DNA of 64,000 bases, from the NCBI RefSeq assembly GCF_018853815.1, contig NZ_JAAOMP010000075.1, positions 1 to 64,000 of the forward strand, in the 5' to 3' direction. Below the pieces are notes generated by a model. The model saw nothing but the letters and a program-made list of their open reading frames with translations. It was not told where the DNA came from and did no database searches. Source of the DNA: Acidithiobacillus sulfurivorans. Lineage in GTDB: Bacteria; Pseudomonadota; Gammaproteobacteria; Acidithiobacillales; Acidithiobacillaceae. A program made the position numbers and the translations under genes. This document shows positions 1 through 9,634 of the stretch, in pieces (position 1 is the first letter of the stretch; each line of letters starts with the position of its first letter).

Positions 1-419
1 AGGCGGTCGGGCCAGACCCGCCGGACCTCGGCATCGGCGACCCAGGGCAGGGCATCCAGAGAATGGCGGATTGGTTCGGGGTTCGCCCACAGAAAGCCGC
101 GTGCCGCATAGGGCTTCAGAACCGTGTTAATTTCGGCCAGAGGAATTTTGGGAGAACTGCCGGTAATGGTCAGCGTGTTGATGGGCATCAGGGAAGGTTG
201 CTGAAGCCATTGCCATCCGGACCATCCTCCCCAGGCGAGAATACTGATACTCAGGCCACCCGCTAGGACCTTTCCATAAAGCTTCCAGGGCAGGGGCTTA
301 TGGACTTTGGCAACGGCCTTGACGGGTGCCGTCCGAGGGGCCTTGGGTGTTTCCTTCAGGGTGGCTGCAGGCCGTTGTGGCTGTTGTCCGTGGCGATAAT
401 CACGCATGACACTAACCAT
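1..419 (-). CDS. ftsQ: Cell division protein FtsQ, N-terminal part (cut by window edge)
   Basis: FtsQ is the bitopic inner-membrane protein that links early and late divisome proteins through its periplasmic POTRA domain. About 139 codons are visible: a basic, proline-rich cytoplasmic tail, one membrane segment at about residues 50-70, then a POTRA start with a conserved run reading W-V-A-D-A-E-V-R-R-V-W-P-D. The ATG is preceded at 6 nt by a good GGAG-type ribosome site and overlaps the ddl stop by 8 bases, so translation is probably coupled. The position after ddl matches the usual ddl-ftsQ order. The C-terminus lies outside the window; ftsA and ftsZ would be expected next. Confidence 0.9.
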   Translation of the reverse strand, partial: MVSVMRDYRHGQQPQRPAATLKETPKAPRTAPVKAVAKVHKPLPWKLYGKVLAGGLSISILAWGGWSGWQWLQQPSLMPINTLTITGSSPKIPLAEINTVLKPYAARGFLWANPEPIRHSLDALPWVADAEVRRVWPDR

Positions 420-1338
420 GATTCACTCTCCTCTGCGCCGTACGCAGTATGGTCTTGCATAATTCGGGGAAATCCATGCCCACAGCTTTAGCGGCCATGG
501 GTACGAGGCTGTGGCTGGTCATGCCGGGCACACTGTTGATTTCCAGAAGATGTATTTTTCCCGATGCACTGATCATGAAATCGACCCTGCCCCAATCTCT
601 GCCACCCAGTTCGGCAAATGCGCGCAGAGCCATGGTCTGCAGTTCGGCATCTTTGGCGGCACCCAGTCCCGAAGGCAGCAGATAACGGGTATCCTCGGCG
701 AGATATTTGGCATCGTAGTCATAAAAGGCGTGCGGGGTTTCAATGACAATGGGTGGAAGGGCTTTACCATCGACAATTCCGACCGTGGCTTCATGACCAA
801 TGACAGCGGCTTCGCAGAGGATTTCATCTTCAAGAGCAAAAGCATCCGTTATGGCTTTATCCAGTTCCTCCGGCCCATTCACCCGGCTGACGCCGAGGCT
901 GGAACCACCATGATTGGGTTTGATATAAATCGGCCAGGTAAAGTTTGCCGCGAGATCAGGTCGCTGATCGTGACGCCGCATCAGTATCCCTTCCGTTACG
1001 GGCAGGCCGGCGGCTTTCCAGACCTGCTTGGAACGCCACTTGTCCATGGCCAGCGCCGAACTCAAGACGCCGCTTCCGGTGTAGGGGATGGCAAGGGTTT
1101 CAAGGACGGCCTGGAGGAGGCCATCCTCGCCGATGGCGCCATGACAAACATTGAAGGCGAAACCGATGCGTTCATCCTGCAACTGCTGTTGCAGATGGGC
1201 TGGTTCAATATCAATGCCCAGCGCTTCCAGGCCACTGCTGCACAGGGCGTCGAGGACCGCCGCAGCACTGACCAATGACACCTCGCGCTCGCCGGAGGGA
1301 CCACCGTAAAGTATGCCTATGCGGTTGGATTCAGCCAT
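412..1338 (-). CDS. ddl: D-alanine--D-alanine ligase
   Basis: This cytoplasmic ATP-grasp enzyme joins two D-alanines into the dipeptide that MurF adds to UDP-MurNAc-tripeptide. The 308-residue product has the DdlB-type N-terminal motif GGPSGEREVS, the YDYDAKY segment, and the Mg-binding end motif LEINSVPGMTSHS. The start (MAESNRIGILYGG) was chosen over an upstream in-frame ATG because it gives the family length and overlaps the murB stop by 8 bases, as at several other junctions here. It lies between murB and ftsQ in the dcw operon. Confidence 0.96.
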   Translation of the reverse strand: MAESNRIGILYGGPSGEREVSLVSAAAVLDALCSSGLEALGIDIEPAHLQQQLQDERIGFAFNVCHGAIGEDGLLQAVLETLAIPYTGSGVLSSALAMDKWRSKQVWKAAGLPVTEGILMRRHDQRPDLAANFTWPIYIKPNHGGSSLGVSRVNGPEELDKAITDAFALEDEILCEAAVIGHEATVGIVDGKALPPIVIETPHAFYDYDAKYLAEDTRYLLPSGLGAAKDAELQTMALRAFAELGGRDWGRVDFMISASGKIHLLEINSVPGMTSHSLVPMAAKAVGMDFPELCKTILRTAQRRVNHG

Positions 1339-2218
1339 GTTTCGCCTCCCCCAGAATACGTATTTCGGCTTGCAGCCTGATTCCGAACTGTTGCTGGACT
1401 TGCGTTTGTACGTCTTCCACCAGGGCCTCAATATCAGCGGCCTGGGCATCGCCCCGGTTGATGATGAAATTGGCATGCTGGCTGCTGACTTCGGCCTGCC
1501 CACGGGCTTTTCCCTTTAACCCGGCCGCTTCAATCAAGCGGGCCGCGTGGTCACCTGCCGGGTTACGGAATACCGAACCACAACTGGGCCATTCGAGAGG
1601 CTGCGTGGCGGCGCGTTTTTCCTGCCAGGCGCGCAAGCGTTGCATGACTGCCGTACTTTCCTCGGGAATCAGGCGGAGTCCGGCCGCCACAAAGCAGGCG
1701 TCACCATGGCCGTACACTTCCCGATAGCCAATCTGGAAATCCTGAGGAGAAAGACGCTGGATTTCACCATGGGGATGAATGACTTCCACCCATTCCACCA
1801 GACTCCAGGTATCGCCCCCATGAGCGCCGGCATTCATACTCAGGCAGCCCCCCAATGTGCCGGGAATGCCCGCCAGAAACTCTGCGCCGGCAAGTCCTGC
1901 CTTGGCCGCAAAATGGGCAACTTTTACCGCACCCGCACCGGCGCCGACCCGCAGCAGATCATTTTCTGCCAAAACGATCTGATCCAGGGTATTGGCGAGG
2001 CAGATGGTGGTTCCGCGCAGCCCGCCATCGCGCACCAGCACATTACTGCCCAGCCCTATCCAGGTGAGAGGTGGAACTGCAAAATGTCTTAAAAATCCTT
2101 GCAGATCTTCCAGGGTGCCGGGTAGGTAGAAGCGATCAGCCGGTCCTCCAACCCGCCAGCTGGTATGGCGTTGCATGGGTTCTCCCAGGCGCAGACGACC
2201 ACCAATTACCGGTATCAT
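1331..2218 (-). CDS. murB: UDP-N-acetylenolpyruvoylglucosamine reductase
   Basis: MurB is an FAD- and NADPH-dependent reductase that converts UDP-GlcNAc-enolpyruvate to UDP-MurNAc. The 295-residue protein shows the FAD-binding motif GLGSNVLVRDGG, the GIPGTLGG loop and the type I signature CGSVFRNP carrying the catalytic serine. The start at MIPVIGG was preferred to an ATG 30 bases upstream because its ATG overlaps the murC TGA (ATGA). MurB is inserted between murC and ddl, an order found in many proteobacteria but not in E. coli, where murB lies elsewhere. Confidence 0.95.
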   Translation of the reverse strand: MIPVIGGRLRLGEPMQRHTSWRVGGPADRFYLPGTLEDLQGFLRHFAVPPLTWIGLGSNVLVRDGGLRGTTICLANTLDQIVLAENDLLRVGAGAGAVKVAHFAAKAGLAGAEFLAGIPGTLGGCLSMNAGAHGGDTWSLVEWVEVIHPHGEIQRLSPQDFQIGYREVYGHGDACFVAAGLRLIPEESTAVMQRLRAWQEKRAATQPLEWPSCGSVFRNPAGDHAARLIEAAGLKGKARGQAEVSSQHANFIINRGDAQAADIEALVEDVQTQVQQQFGIRLQAEIRILGEAKHG

Positions 2219-3609
2219 GGGGCGGCCTCCGCAAATACTTCGGCCCATTGACCGGCCAGGCGGGCAATGCTGCCAGCGCCCATGGTGAGTAGCACCGCGT
2301 TCGCAGGCAGGAGTGCGCGAATCTGCGCCGGGGCATGGAGAAGCTCCGGCAAATAGTGAACGCTTATTCCCTGGGCACGCATGGCCGCGCTGAGCGCCTG
2401 ACTGCTGACTCCGGGTAAGGCTTTTTCGCCAGCACTGTAAATATCGGTGAGTATGACCAGATCCGCCTGGGCCAGACTGTGGACGAAATCGCCAAACAAG
2501 GCCTGGGTTCGGCTATAGCGATGGGGTTGAAAGGCGACTACCAGAGGGCGATCGGGCCATACGGTCCGGGCGGCGCCAATGGTGGCGCTCAGTTCGCGGG
2601 GGTGGTGACCATAATCGTCAATAATGGTGATGCCAGCAAACTCGCCGACCTGTTCGAAACGTCTACCTACCCCGCGAAAATCAGCTAAGGCACTGCGAAT
2701 AGTCTGTTCGGTAACCCCGACCTTGCTGGCAATGCCGATGGCGGCAAGGGCGTTGAGTACGTTGTGTTGTCCAGGAATCCCCAGTTCTACATCCAGCCAG
2801 TGCACATAGTCATTATCCACCCGCCGCCAGACTTCAAAGTGACTACCCACTCCCTTGACGGTCACATTACGGGCTTGCAGGTCCGTATCTGCACCGAATC
2901 CATAACGCAGCACCGGGGTGCGTAATTCTGGAATCAGGCCGGCTACCATGGGCTCGTCGGTACAGAGAACGGCAAGACCATAGAAAGGCAGGCGCTGGAG
3001 AAACTGCAAAAAGGCATTGCGCAAATTATCGAGACTGTCGCCATAGGTTTCCATGTGGTCTGCATCAATATTGGTGACGACGGCCATGACCGGAGCAAGG
3101 TACAAAAAGGAGGCGTCCGATTCATCGGCTTCAGCAACCAGGTATTCACCACTGCCCAGGGCGGCATGGGTGCCAGCACTTTTCAACCGACCGCCAATCA
3201 CAAAAGTGGGATCCAGACCGGCTGCTCCGAGAATGCTGGCGACCAGGCTGGTTGTGGTCGTTTTGCCGTGGGTTCCAGCAATGGCGATGCCCTGTTTGAA
3301 GCGCATCAACTCGGCCAGCATTTCAGCGCGCCTAATCACTGGAATACGTAATTCCCGGGCTGCCTGTACTTCTGGATTGCTGTCGGGAATGGCCGAAGAG
3401 ATCACTACGACATCAGCGCCGCGCACATTGGCGGCTTCGTGACCCGTGAAAATCCGCGCACCCAGATCCGTAAGGCGCAGGGTCGAACTGCCTGGCTGCA
3501 AATCAGAACCGGAAACCGCATAGCCAAGATTGAGCAAAACCTCGGCAATACCGCGCATGCCGCTGCCACCTATTCCGACCATATGAATTTGTCTGACCCA
3601 GTTACGCAT
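2215..3609 (-). CDS. murC: UDP-N-acetylmuramate--L-alanine ligase
   Basis: MurC adds the first amino acid, L-alanine, to UDP-MurNAc with ATP. The 464-residue protein carries the Mur-ligase nucleotide loop AGTHGKTTTT at residues 111-120, an N-terminal Rossmann glycine motif (MVGIGGSGMRG, residues 10-20) and the downstream DDYGHHP signature of Mur ligases. The start overlaps the murG stop by 8 bases, and the gene ends in a 4-base overlap with murB. It belongs to the dcw transcription unit. Confidence 0.96.
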   Translation of the reverse strand: MRNWVRQIHMVGIGGSGMRGIAEVLLNLGYAVSGSDLQPGSSTLRLTDLGARIFTGHEAANVRGADVVVISSAIPDSNPEVQAARELRIPVIRRAEMLAELMRFKQGIAIAGTHGKTTTTSLVASILGAAGLDPTFVIGGRLKSAGTHAALGSGEYLVAEADESDASFLYLAPVMAVVTNIDADHMETYGDSLDNLRNAFLQFLQRLPFYGLAVLCTDEPMVAGLIPELRTPVLRYGFGADTDLQARNVTVKGVGSHFEVWRRVDNDYVHWLDVELGIPGQHNVLNALAAIGIASKVGVTEQTIRSALADFRGVGRRFEQVGEFAGITIIDDYGHHPRELSATIGAARTVWPDRPLVVAFQPHRYSRTQALFGDFVHSLAQADLVILTDIYSAGEKALPGVSSQALSAAMRAQGISVHYLPELLHAPAQIRALLPANAVLLTMGAGSIARLAGQWAEVFAEAAP

Positions 3610-4684
3610 GGTTTACTCCTTCCGGGTGTATACAAATTCGGGCGACTGCTGCAGCCGCGTCCCCCCGGCTTTGTTGTCTGGCCGCTTCTGCCCAGCGCAG
3701 GCGTAAAGCCGGATCGTTGAGCAGGGGGCTGAGAATATCCCGTAATTCCTGGGCATCGAGGTTTTCCTGGCGAAGCATGCGGGCGGCTCCAGCGCTTTCC
3801 AGAAATTGCGCGTTGGCTGCCTGGTGATCATCTACGGCAAAGGGAAAAGGTACGAGAATGGCTCCCAGCCCTGCCGCTGCCAGCTCGGCTACGGTCGCAG
3901 CGCCGGCGCGGCAAAGTGCCAAATCTGCCCAGCCCAATGCGACACTGATGTCCTGGATAAAAGGCTCGACGCGGGCGTCAATGCCTGCCGCTGCATATTC
4001 GGCTTGGGTGTTTTCGCAATGATCCTTGCCGGTCTGATGCCAGATTTGTGGACGCTGTTCCGTGGGCATGGCCGCTATGGCAGCGACACTGACACTATTC
4101 AGCGCCTTGGCTCCCTGGCTCCCGCCCATAATCAATAGACGGGCAGGACCCTGATGACTGGCGAAGCGCTCCTGCGGCACGGGGAGTTCGCGGATACTGC
4201 GGCGTACCGGGTTACCTACCCACTCACCCCTGGGCAAGCGCGCCTCTGGAAAACCCAGAAAAATATGTTTGGCCAGGGGGGCCAGTAGACGATTGCTCAG
4301 CCCGGCGATGGCATTTTGCTCGTGCAGGCACAGTGGACAACCCATACTCCAAGCCGCCAGGCCTACGGGGGCCGTCACATAGCCGCCCATACCCAGCACG
4401 GCCTGGCTGCGGGTTTGTTGAATGATTTTCCGGGCCTGAACAACGGCCTTGCTGACCCGCCAGGGCATATGCAACCAACGTCCCATACCTTTTCCGCGAA
4501 CACCTTGCATGTCGATGGTATGCAGGGGATATCCGCGTTCGGGGACCAGACGCGCCTCCATCCCGGCAACGGTTCCGGCAAAGGCCACTTCCACACCCTG
4601 ATCGCGTAACATATCGGCGACTGCGAGAGCCGGAAATACGTGCCCGCCAGTACCACCCGCAGCAATGAGGACGCGTTCAGCCAT
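3602..4684 (-). CDS. murG: Lipid II synthase (UDP-GlcNAc:lipid I GlcNAc transferase)
   Basis: MurG is a membrane-associated GT28 enzyme on the cytoplasmic face that adds GlcNAc to lipid I to make lipid II. The N-terminal GGTGGHVFPAL motif is at residues 10-20, and the UDP-GlcNAc-binding GGSQGA and CRAGAATVAELAAAG motifs follow. An upstream in-frame ATG would add 36 residues inside ftsW with no family support, so MAERVLIAAGG was taken, giving 360 residues. The start overlaps the ftsW stop by 8 bases. Confidence 0.96.
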   Translation of the reverse strand: MAERVLIAAGGTGGHVFPALAVADMLRDQGVEVAFAGTVAGMEARLVPERGYPLHTIDMQGVRGKGMGRWLHMPWRVSKAVVQARKIIQQTRSQAVLGMGGYVTAPVGLAAWSMGCPLCLHEQNAIAGLSNRLLAPLAKHIFLGFPEARLPRGEWVGNPVRRSIRELPVPQERFASHQGPARLLIMGGSQGAKALNSVSVAAIAAMPTEQRPQIWHQTGKDHCENTQAEYAAAGIDARVEPFIQDISVALGWADLALCRAGAATVAELAAAGLGAILVPFPFAVDDHQAANAQFLESAGAARMLRQENLDAQELRDILSPLLNDPALRLRWAEAARQQSRGDAAAAVARICIHPEGVNHA

Positions 4685-5852
4685 GCTGTGCTTCCTCCTT
4701 GATCCGGTCGAGTTGTGGGGCAGAAAGCGCTGGATAGCGGCGGCTGACGGCCAACACAACACCCAGTGCGGCGCAGAGAAACACCAGCGCACTGCCGCCG
4801 TAACTGATCAGTGGCAGGGCAAAACCCTTGGTGGGAAGAGCGCCAAGGTTGACGCCCATGGACATGACCGCCTCACCTCCGAACCAGGTCAGCGTGCCAT
4901 AGCAGAACAAGGCAAAAAAAGCATCTCCGGCGGCAGCAGCACGGCGTCCGATACGATAAATACGCCAGCAGGCCGCACTGTAGAAAATGGCCAGTGCCCA
5001 TACCCCGATCATGCCCAGCTCTTCGCCGATCACTGCCAGAATGAAATCTGTATAGGATTCCGGCAGATAAAAGTATTTCATGATGCCATCGCCGAGGCCG
5101 ACCCCGAAAATACCACCCCGACCAAAGGCAATCAGGGACTGCACCAACTGAAAACCCGCCCCGTAAGGATCTGCCCAGGGATTCTGGAAAGCGGTGATGC
5201 GCGCAAGCCGGTAGGGGGCTGATACCGCAAGGATTCCCAACGCACCGCCGGCAACAATGCCCGCCAGTAGAACGTAAGCAATGGGTAATCCGCCCAGGAA
5301 CAACATGACGCCAGTGAGCAGTACCACCATCGCAAATGAGCCAAAATCGGGCTGAAGTAACAGCAGCAGTCCCAGCAACCCCAGCACCACAAAAATCGGC
5401 CAGAGTCCTTCCTTGAATTTGCCGAGGAGCTCCCCTTTGCGTACCACATAGCGCGCGAGGAATAAGAGCAGGGCAAATTTCAGCAGTTCTGAAGGCTGCA
5501 GGCGGACAATGATGAAATTGATCCAGCGATGTGAACCGTTGACGGCAACGCCGATGACCGGCAAAAACACCATCATCAGCGCGATCAGGGAAATGATCAT
5601 AAGGGGAAAGGTCATGCGTTCCCAGAAGTCGAGATCAATGCGGCTAAAGTAATAGAGCACTGCTGCGGCTAGAACGACATAGAGCCCCTGACGTTCGGCA
5701 AAAAAGAACGGATTACCAGTCTCATGCTGGGCAATGGGCGCGCTGGCCGAGTACACCATGATCAGGCCAAAACCCAGCAGTACCAGAATGATCCACCACA
5801 AGACCGTATCTGCCGGGCCGTTTTCGGCCAGCCACCAGCTCGGACGTTTCAT
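4677..5852 (-). CDS. ftsW: SEDS-family septal glycosyltransferase FtsW
   Basis: FtsW is the polytopic septal peptidoglycan polymerase that works with FtsI. The 391-residue protein has about ten hydrophobic segments and SEDS signatures: the HRWI motif near the first third, GNWIN-like surroundings, and the C-terminal GGSAL and KGFALPLISYGG region. It overlaps murD by 4 bases at its start and murG by 8 at its end. The dcw position between murD and murG favours FtsW over its paralogue RodA. Confidence 0.94.
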   Translation of the reverse strand: MKRPSWWLAENGPADTVLWWIILVLLGFGLIMVYSASAPIAQHETGNPFFFAERQGLYVVLAAAVLYYFSRIDLDFWERMTFPLMIISLIALMMVFLPVIGVAVNGSHRWINFIIVRLQPSELLKFALLLFLARYVVRKGELLGKFKEGLWPIFVVLGLLGLLLLLQPDFGSFAMVVLLTGVMLFLGGLPIAYVLLAGIVAGGALGILAVSAPYRLARITAFQNPWADPYGAGFQLVQSLIAFGRGGIFGVGLGDGIMKYFYLPESYTDFILAVIGEELGMIGVWALAIFYSAACWRIYRIGRRAAAAGDAFFALFCYGTLTWFGGEAVMSMGVNLGALPTKGFALPLISYGGSALVFLCAALGVVLAVSRRYPALSAPQLDRIKEEAQHG

Positions 5853-7198
5853 GATTTCCCTCCCGCCAGTTCCTGGACAGCAGCGGTGAACTGCTGGCCC
5901 CGATCCTGATAATCCCGGAACATATCGGTACTGGCGCAGGCCGGTGAAAGCAGAACCTGATCTCCGGCCATGGCTCTGGATGCGGCTTTAAGAACCGCAT
6001 CCTGCATGCTGTCGGCGTAATCTACCGGAATGATATTGTCCAGCAGTTGCGCGATTTTTTTGGCATCCTTGCCGAGCACAACAGCGGCGCGTTGATCACG
6101 GCAGGCTTGCTGCAACGGACTGAGATCCGCTCCCTTGGCGTCGCCACCGAGAATCATCACCAGCGGCCCGGATAAGCCGCTCATAGCTTTGAGCGTGGCA
6201 CCCAGATTGGTTCCCTTGGAATCATCGTAATAATTGACCCCCTGATACTCGGCGACCCAGGCCAGTCGGTGTGGGAGACCGGAAAACTGGCGAAACACCG
6301 CCTGAATGGCAGCAAGTGGAAACTGGGCAGCTTCGGCCAGGAGCGCTGCTGCCAGGGCGTTTTCGATATTGTGCCCGCCCTGCATACGCAGATCGGCAAT
6401 GGCAAGCAGGGCTCCGCTGTTGCGCAGCGTGAGCTGGTGATTCAGTACATAGGCATCACTGTGGTCATCATGAACAGCAAAGCAACGGATGGCCACGGAG
6501 TCTGGGACTTGCCGGGGTAAGTTCGACGTAAATGCATCCTCGCCATTCAAAACCAGTACATCACCGGCATTCATGTTCTGAAAAATCCGGGCTTTGGCAG
6601 CCCCGTACTGGGCGTAGTCGCCATGCCAGTCCAGATGGTCGGGGCTGAGGTTCAAAATGGCAGCCACCCGGGGGCGAAAAGTCGTGCAGGCATCCAGCTG
6701 AAAGCTGGAGAGTTCGAGGATATACCAGGCGGGTTCAGGACCGGATTCTGGTAATAACTCCAGGGCCGGAGTCCCCAGGTTGCCACCGGTCGCAACCATT
6801 ATCCCGGCTTTTTGGGCAATTTCGCTGACTAGCGTGGTCACGGTGCTTTTGCCGTTACTACCGGTGATGGCAATGATGGGTGCCTTGGCCAGCCGGGCAA
6901 ATAATTCAATATCACCCATGACGGTGATCCCTGCCTGTTTGGCCTTTTGCAAGGCAGGCAGGGCAGGGGCAAGACCGGGGCTGAGCAGAATCAGATCGCT
7001 GTCCAGGAGCAGATTTTCTGGAAGCGCTCCGAAATGAAAAGTGACTTCGGGATATTGCGTACGGAGGGTGGCAGCATTTTCCAGGTGGCGGGTATCCGCC
7101 ACCTGACAATGTCCACCCAGGCGCAGAGCGGTGTTCAGGAGTGATTGTCCGGTTTTGCCGAAGCCGAGGATGAATACCTTTTTGCCGTTGAGTTTCAT
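5849..7198 (-). CDS. murD: UDP-N-acetylmuramoylalanine--D-glutamate ligase
   Basis: MurD adds D-glutamate to UDP-MurNAc-L-Ala. The 449-residue Mur ligase has the loop ITGSNGKSTVT at about residue 112, the conserved FQLD segment and LSPDHLDWHG. The N-terminal FILGFGKTGQS motif is the Rossmann-type UDP-binding domain. It starts one base after the mraY stop and overlaps ftsW by 4 bases. Confidence 0.96.
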   Translation of the reverse strand: MKLNGKKVFILGFGKTGQSLLNTALRLGGHCQVADTRHLENAATLRTQYPEVTFHFGALPENLLLDSDLILLSPGLAPALPALQKAKQAGITVMGDIELFARLAKAPIIAITGSNGKSTVTTLVSEIAQKAGIMVATGGNLGTPALELLPESGPEPAWYILELSSFQLDACTTFRPRVAAILNLSPDHLDWHGDYAQYGAAKARIFQNMNAGDVLVLNGEDAFTSNLPRQVPDSVAIRCFAVHDDHSDAYVLNHQLTLRNSGALLAIADLRMQGGHNIENALAAALLAEAAQFPLAAIQAVFRQFSGLPHRLAWVAEYQGVNYYDDSKGTNLGATLKAMSGLSGPLVMILGGDAKGADLSPLQQACRDQRAAVVLGKDAKKIAQLLDNIIPVDYADSMQDAVLKAASRAMAGDQVLLSPACASTDMFRDYQDRGQQFTAAVQELAGGKS

Positions 7199-7199
7199 G

Positions 7200-8282
7200 T
7201 CAGCGGATCTTCAAACTGGAAAGGCCAATGAGCACGAGAATCACGGTAATAATCCAGAAACGCACGGCTACCCGTGGCTCCGGCCAGCCTTTTTTCTCGA
7301 AATGATGATGAATGGGCGCCATGCGAAACACCCGTTTGCCCGTCAGCTTGAAGGAAGCCACCTGAATCATCACCGACAGGGTTTCCATGACAAAAACCCC
7401 ACCCATGATGACCAATACCAACTCCTGTCGGGCAATGATGGCGACAATGGCCAAGGCGGCACCGAGCGCCAGTGCGCCGGTATCGCCCATGAATACTTCG
7501 GCAGGATAGGTATTAAACCAGAGAAAGCCGAGCCCGGCGCCGACCAGTGATCCGCAGAAAATCAGCATTTGTCCGGAACCCGGCACCCAGGGCAGATCCA
7601 GGTAATGAGCGAATACAGAATTCCCTGAAACATAGGCAAATATTCCCAGGGCTGCAGCCACCATGACGGTTGGGACGATGGCCAGCCCGTCCAGACCATC
7701 GGTCAAATTGACGGCGTTGGAGGTGCCGACAATGACGAAGTAGCTGAAAATGATAAAGCCGAACCCCAAGGGAATCAGGACATGAGGTACAAAAGGAATA
7801 ATCAGGCTGGTTTCTACGGGCTTGTTGGCCAGTCCGTACAATACTCCGGCCGCAGCCAGGGCAAACAAGGACTGCAAACCATATTTGGCGCGAGCGGATA
7901 AACCTTTGGTGTTTTTACGTCGCAGCTTGCGCCAGTCGTCAATAAAACCTATGGCGCCAAAGGCAAAAGTGGTGATGACCGCCACCCAGACCAAAGGGTT
8001 GCGCAAATCTGACCAGAGCAGGGTGGTAATGATGACAATCAGCAGGATCAAGGCCCCGCCCATGGTCGGCGTCCCCTGTTTGCTGAAGTGGGTTTCCGGC
8101 CCATCATTGCGCACCATCTGCCCGATTTTGTAATAGCGCAGACGGGCAATGAAAAAAGGACCAATGACCAGGGAGAGGACCAGCGCGGTCAGTATCGCCA
8201 GCACGCCCCGTAGGGTCAGATACTGAAACACGTAGAAACCGTGGTATATATGGCCGAGTTGCATGAATAGTGCGTAGAGCAT
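7200..8282 (-). CDS. mraY: Phospho-N-acetylmuramoyl-pentapeptide transferase
   Basis: MraY transfers phospho-MurNAc-pentapeptide to undecaprenyl phosphate, forming lipid I on the inner membrane. The 360-residue protein has about ten membrane segments, the TPTMGG motif, the catalytic aspartates of [10 protein letters not shown] and the MAPIHHHFE loop near the C-terminus, all MraY hallmarks. Its ATG shares one base with the murF stop (TGATG). The start matches the usual N-terminus, with [10 protein letters not shown]-like sequence about 15 residues in. Confidence 0.96.
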   Translation of the reverse strand: MLYALFMQLGHIYHGFYVFQYLTLRGVLAILTALVLSLVIGPFFIARLRYYKIGQMVRNDGPETHFSKQGTPTMGGALILLIVIITTLLWSDLRNPLVWVAVITTFAFGAIGFIDDWRKLRRKNTKGLSARAKYGLQSLFALAAAGVLYGLANKPVETSLIIPFVPHVLIPLGFGFIIFSYFVIVGTSNAVNLTDGLDGLAIVPTVMVAAALGIFAYVSGNSVFAHYLDLPWVPGSGQMLIFCGSLVGAGLGFLWFNTYPAEVFMGDTGALALGAALAIVAIIARQELVLVIMGGVFVMETLSVMIQVASFKLTGKRVFRMAPIHHHFEKKGWPEPRVAVRFWIITVILVLIGLSSLKIR

Positions 8283-9634
8283 CAGGCGTCTCCCGCCACG
8301 AGTGCCTGAACGACACGTTCCATATGCGCGGCTCTGGAACCTTTTACCAGCACCACCGTTTCCGGATTGAGATGGGGCTGCAGAGCATCAATCAGGGGGG
8401 GCAGTTCCATAAAATGCTCTGTACCGGCTGCAAACGCTTCGGTGGCTTCGGCAGCCAGTTGTCCCAGTCCGTAAACCGCATCAATACCCAGTTGTTGGGC
8501 CAGAATTCCTGCCTGCCGATGATAAACTACCGTATCGGGACCCAGTTCACCCATATCTCCGAGTATGAGAATACGCTGGCCGGATTGGGCGGCAAGAACA
8601 CGTAATGCGGCCTCTAAGGAAGCTGGATTGGCGTTGTAGGTGTCATCCAGAATCCGGCAGCCGCCCTTTCCGTTGCGCCATTGCAAGCGCCCGGGGATGG
8701 CCTCTAACGTGGCCACAGCACGCTGAATCTGGGGAATGCTGATATCCAGGGCCAGTGCAGCGGTGACGGCGGCCAGCACATTGGCACCATTATGCCTTCC
8801 AGGTAGCGGAACTTCGAGGGTGAATTCACCCTGGGGAGCGCGCACATCCAGTTGGCCGCTGCTTCCTGAACGATCCTGCCAATGTCCCCGGACACGTACC
8901 GGGAGGTTGTTCAGGCTGAAGCGCCATACTTCGCCCGGAGCTTTTTCTGCCCAGAAGTCGGCAAAGTCATCGTCACCATTCACAATGCTAATGCCACGAT
9001 TGTCCAGTCCCGAGAGAATTTCTCCCTTGGCCGCTGCGACGGCCGCTAAGCTTCCGAGTCCGGCCAGGTGGGCAGGGCCGGCATTGTTGATGAGGGCCAA
9101 TGTTGGTTTGGCCAGAGCACTGAGTACGGTAAGTTCGCCGGCATGGTTCATACCCATTTCCAGAACCGCATGGCGATGCTCTTTGCCCAGTCTTGCCAGG
9201 GTCAAGGGCACGCCAATATGGTTGTTCTGATTACCTTGAGTGGCCAGTACGGGGCCGCTTTCCGCGAGGATGGCTGTCAAGACTTCCTTGACCGTGGTTT
9301 TGCCACAGGAGCCAGTAACCGCCAGCACCGGTATGTTGAAAGTCTGCCGCCAATGCTGTGCCAAGTCTTGCAAGCTTTGTAACGTGTCCTTGACCACTAC
9401 TCCAGGGGCATCCACCTGCCGGTTGCTGAGTACGGCGGCCGCGCCCTGCGCTAAAGCTGCTGGAACAAAATCACTACCATCAAAGTGTTCTCCGGTCAGT
9501 GCAACAAACAGTTTACCAATCATGGGTTGGCGGCTGTCAGTGGCAATGCCGTGTATTTCGTCCTTTCCCTGACTGTCAGGCAGAAGTTGGCCACCGGTAA
9601 TGCGGGCTATTTCGTTGAGAGAGTAGCGAATCAT
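8282..9634 (-). CDS. murF: UDP-MurNAc-tripeptide--D-alanyl-D-alanine ligase
   Basis: MurF adds the D-Ala-D-Ala dipeptide made by Ddl to complete the pentapeptide precursor. The 450-residue protein has the Mur-ligase loop [12 protein letters not shown] at about residue 107 and the EMGMNHAGE and DTYNANPAS motifs typical of MurF. It overlaps murE by 4 bases and touches mraY by one base, so all three are probably translated in a coupled way. Confidence 0.96.
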   Translation of the reverse strand: MIRYSLNEIARITGGQLLPDSQGKDEIHGIATDSRQPMIGKLFVALTGEHFDGSDFVPAALAQGAAAVLSNRQVDAPGVVVKDTLQSLQDLAQHWRQTFNIPVLAVTGSCGKTTVKEVLTAILAESGPVLATQGNQNNHIGVPLTLARLGKEHRHAVLEMGMNHAGELTVLSALAKPTLALINNAGPAHLAGLGSLAAVAAAKGEILSGLDNRGISIVNGDDDFADFWAEKAPGEVWRFSLNNLPVRVRGHWQDRSGSSGQLDVRAPQGEFTLEVPLPGRHNGANVLAAVTAALALDISIPQIQRAVATLEAIPGRLQWRNGKGGCRILDDTYNANPASLEAALRVLAAQSGQRILILGDMGELGPDTVVYHRQAGILAQQLGIDAVYGLGQLAAEATEAFAAGTEHFMELPPLIDALQPHLNPETVVLVKGSRAAHMERVVQALVAGDA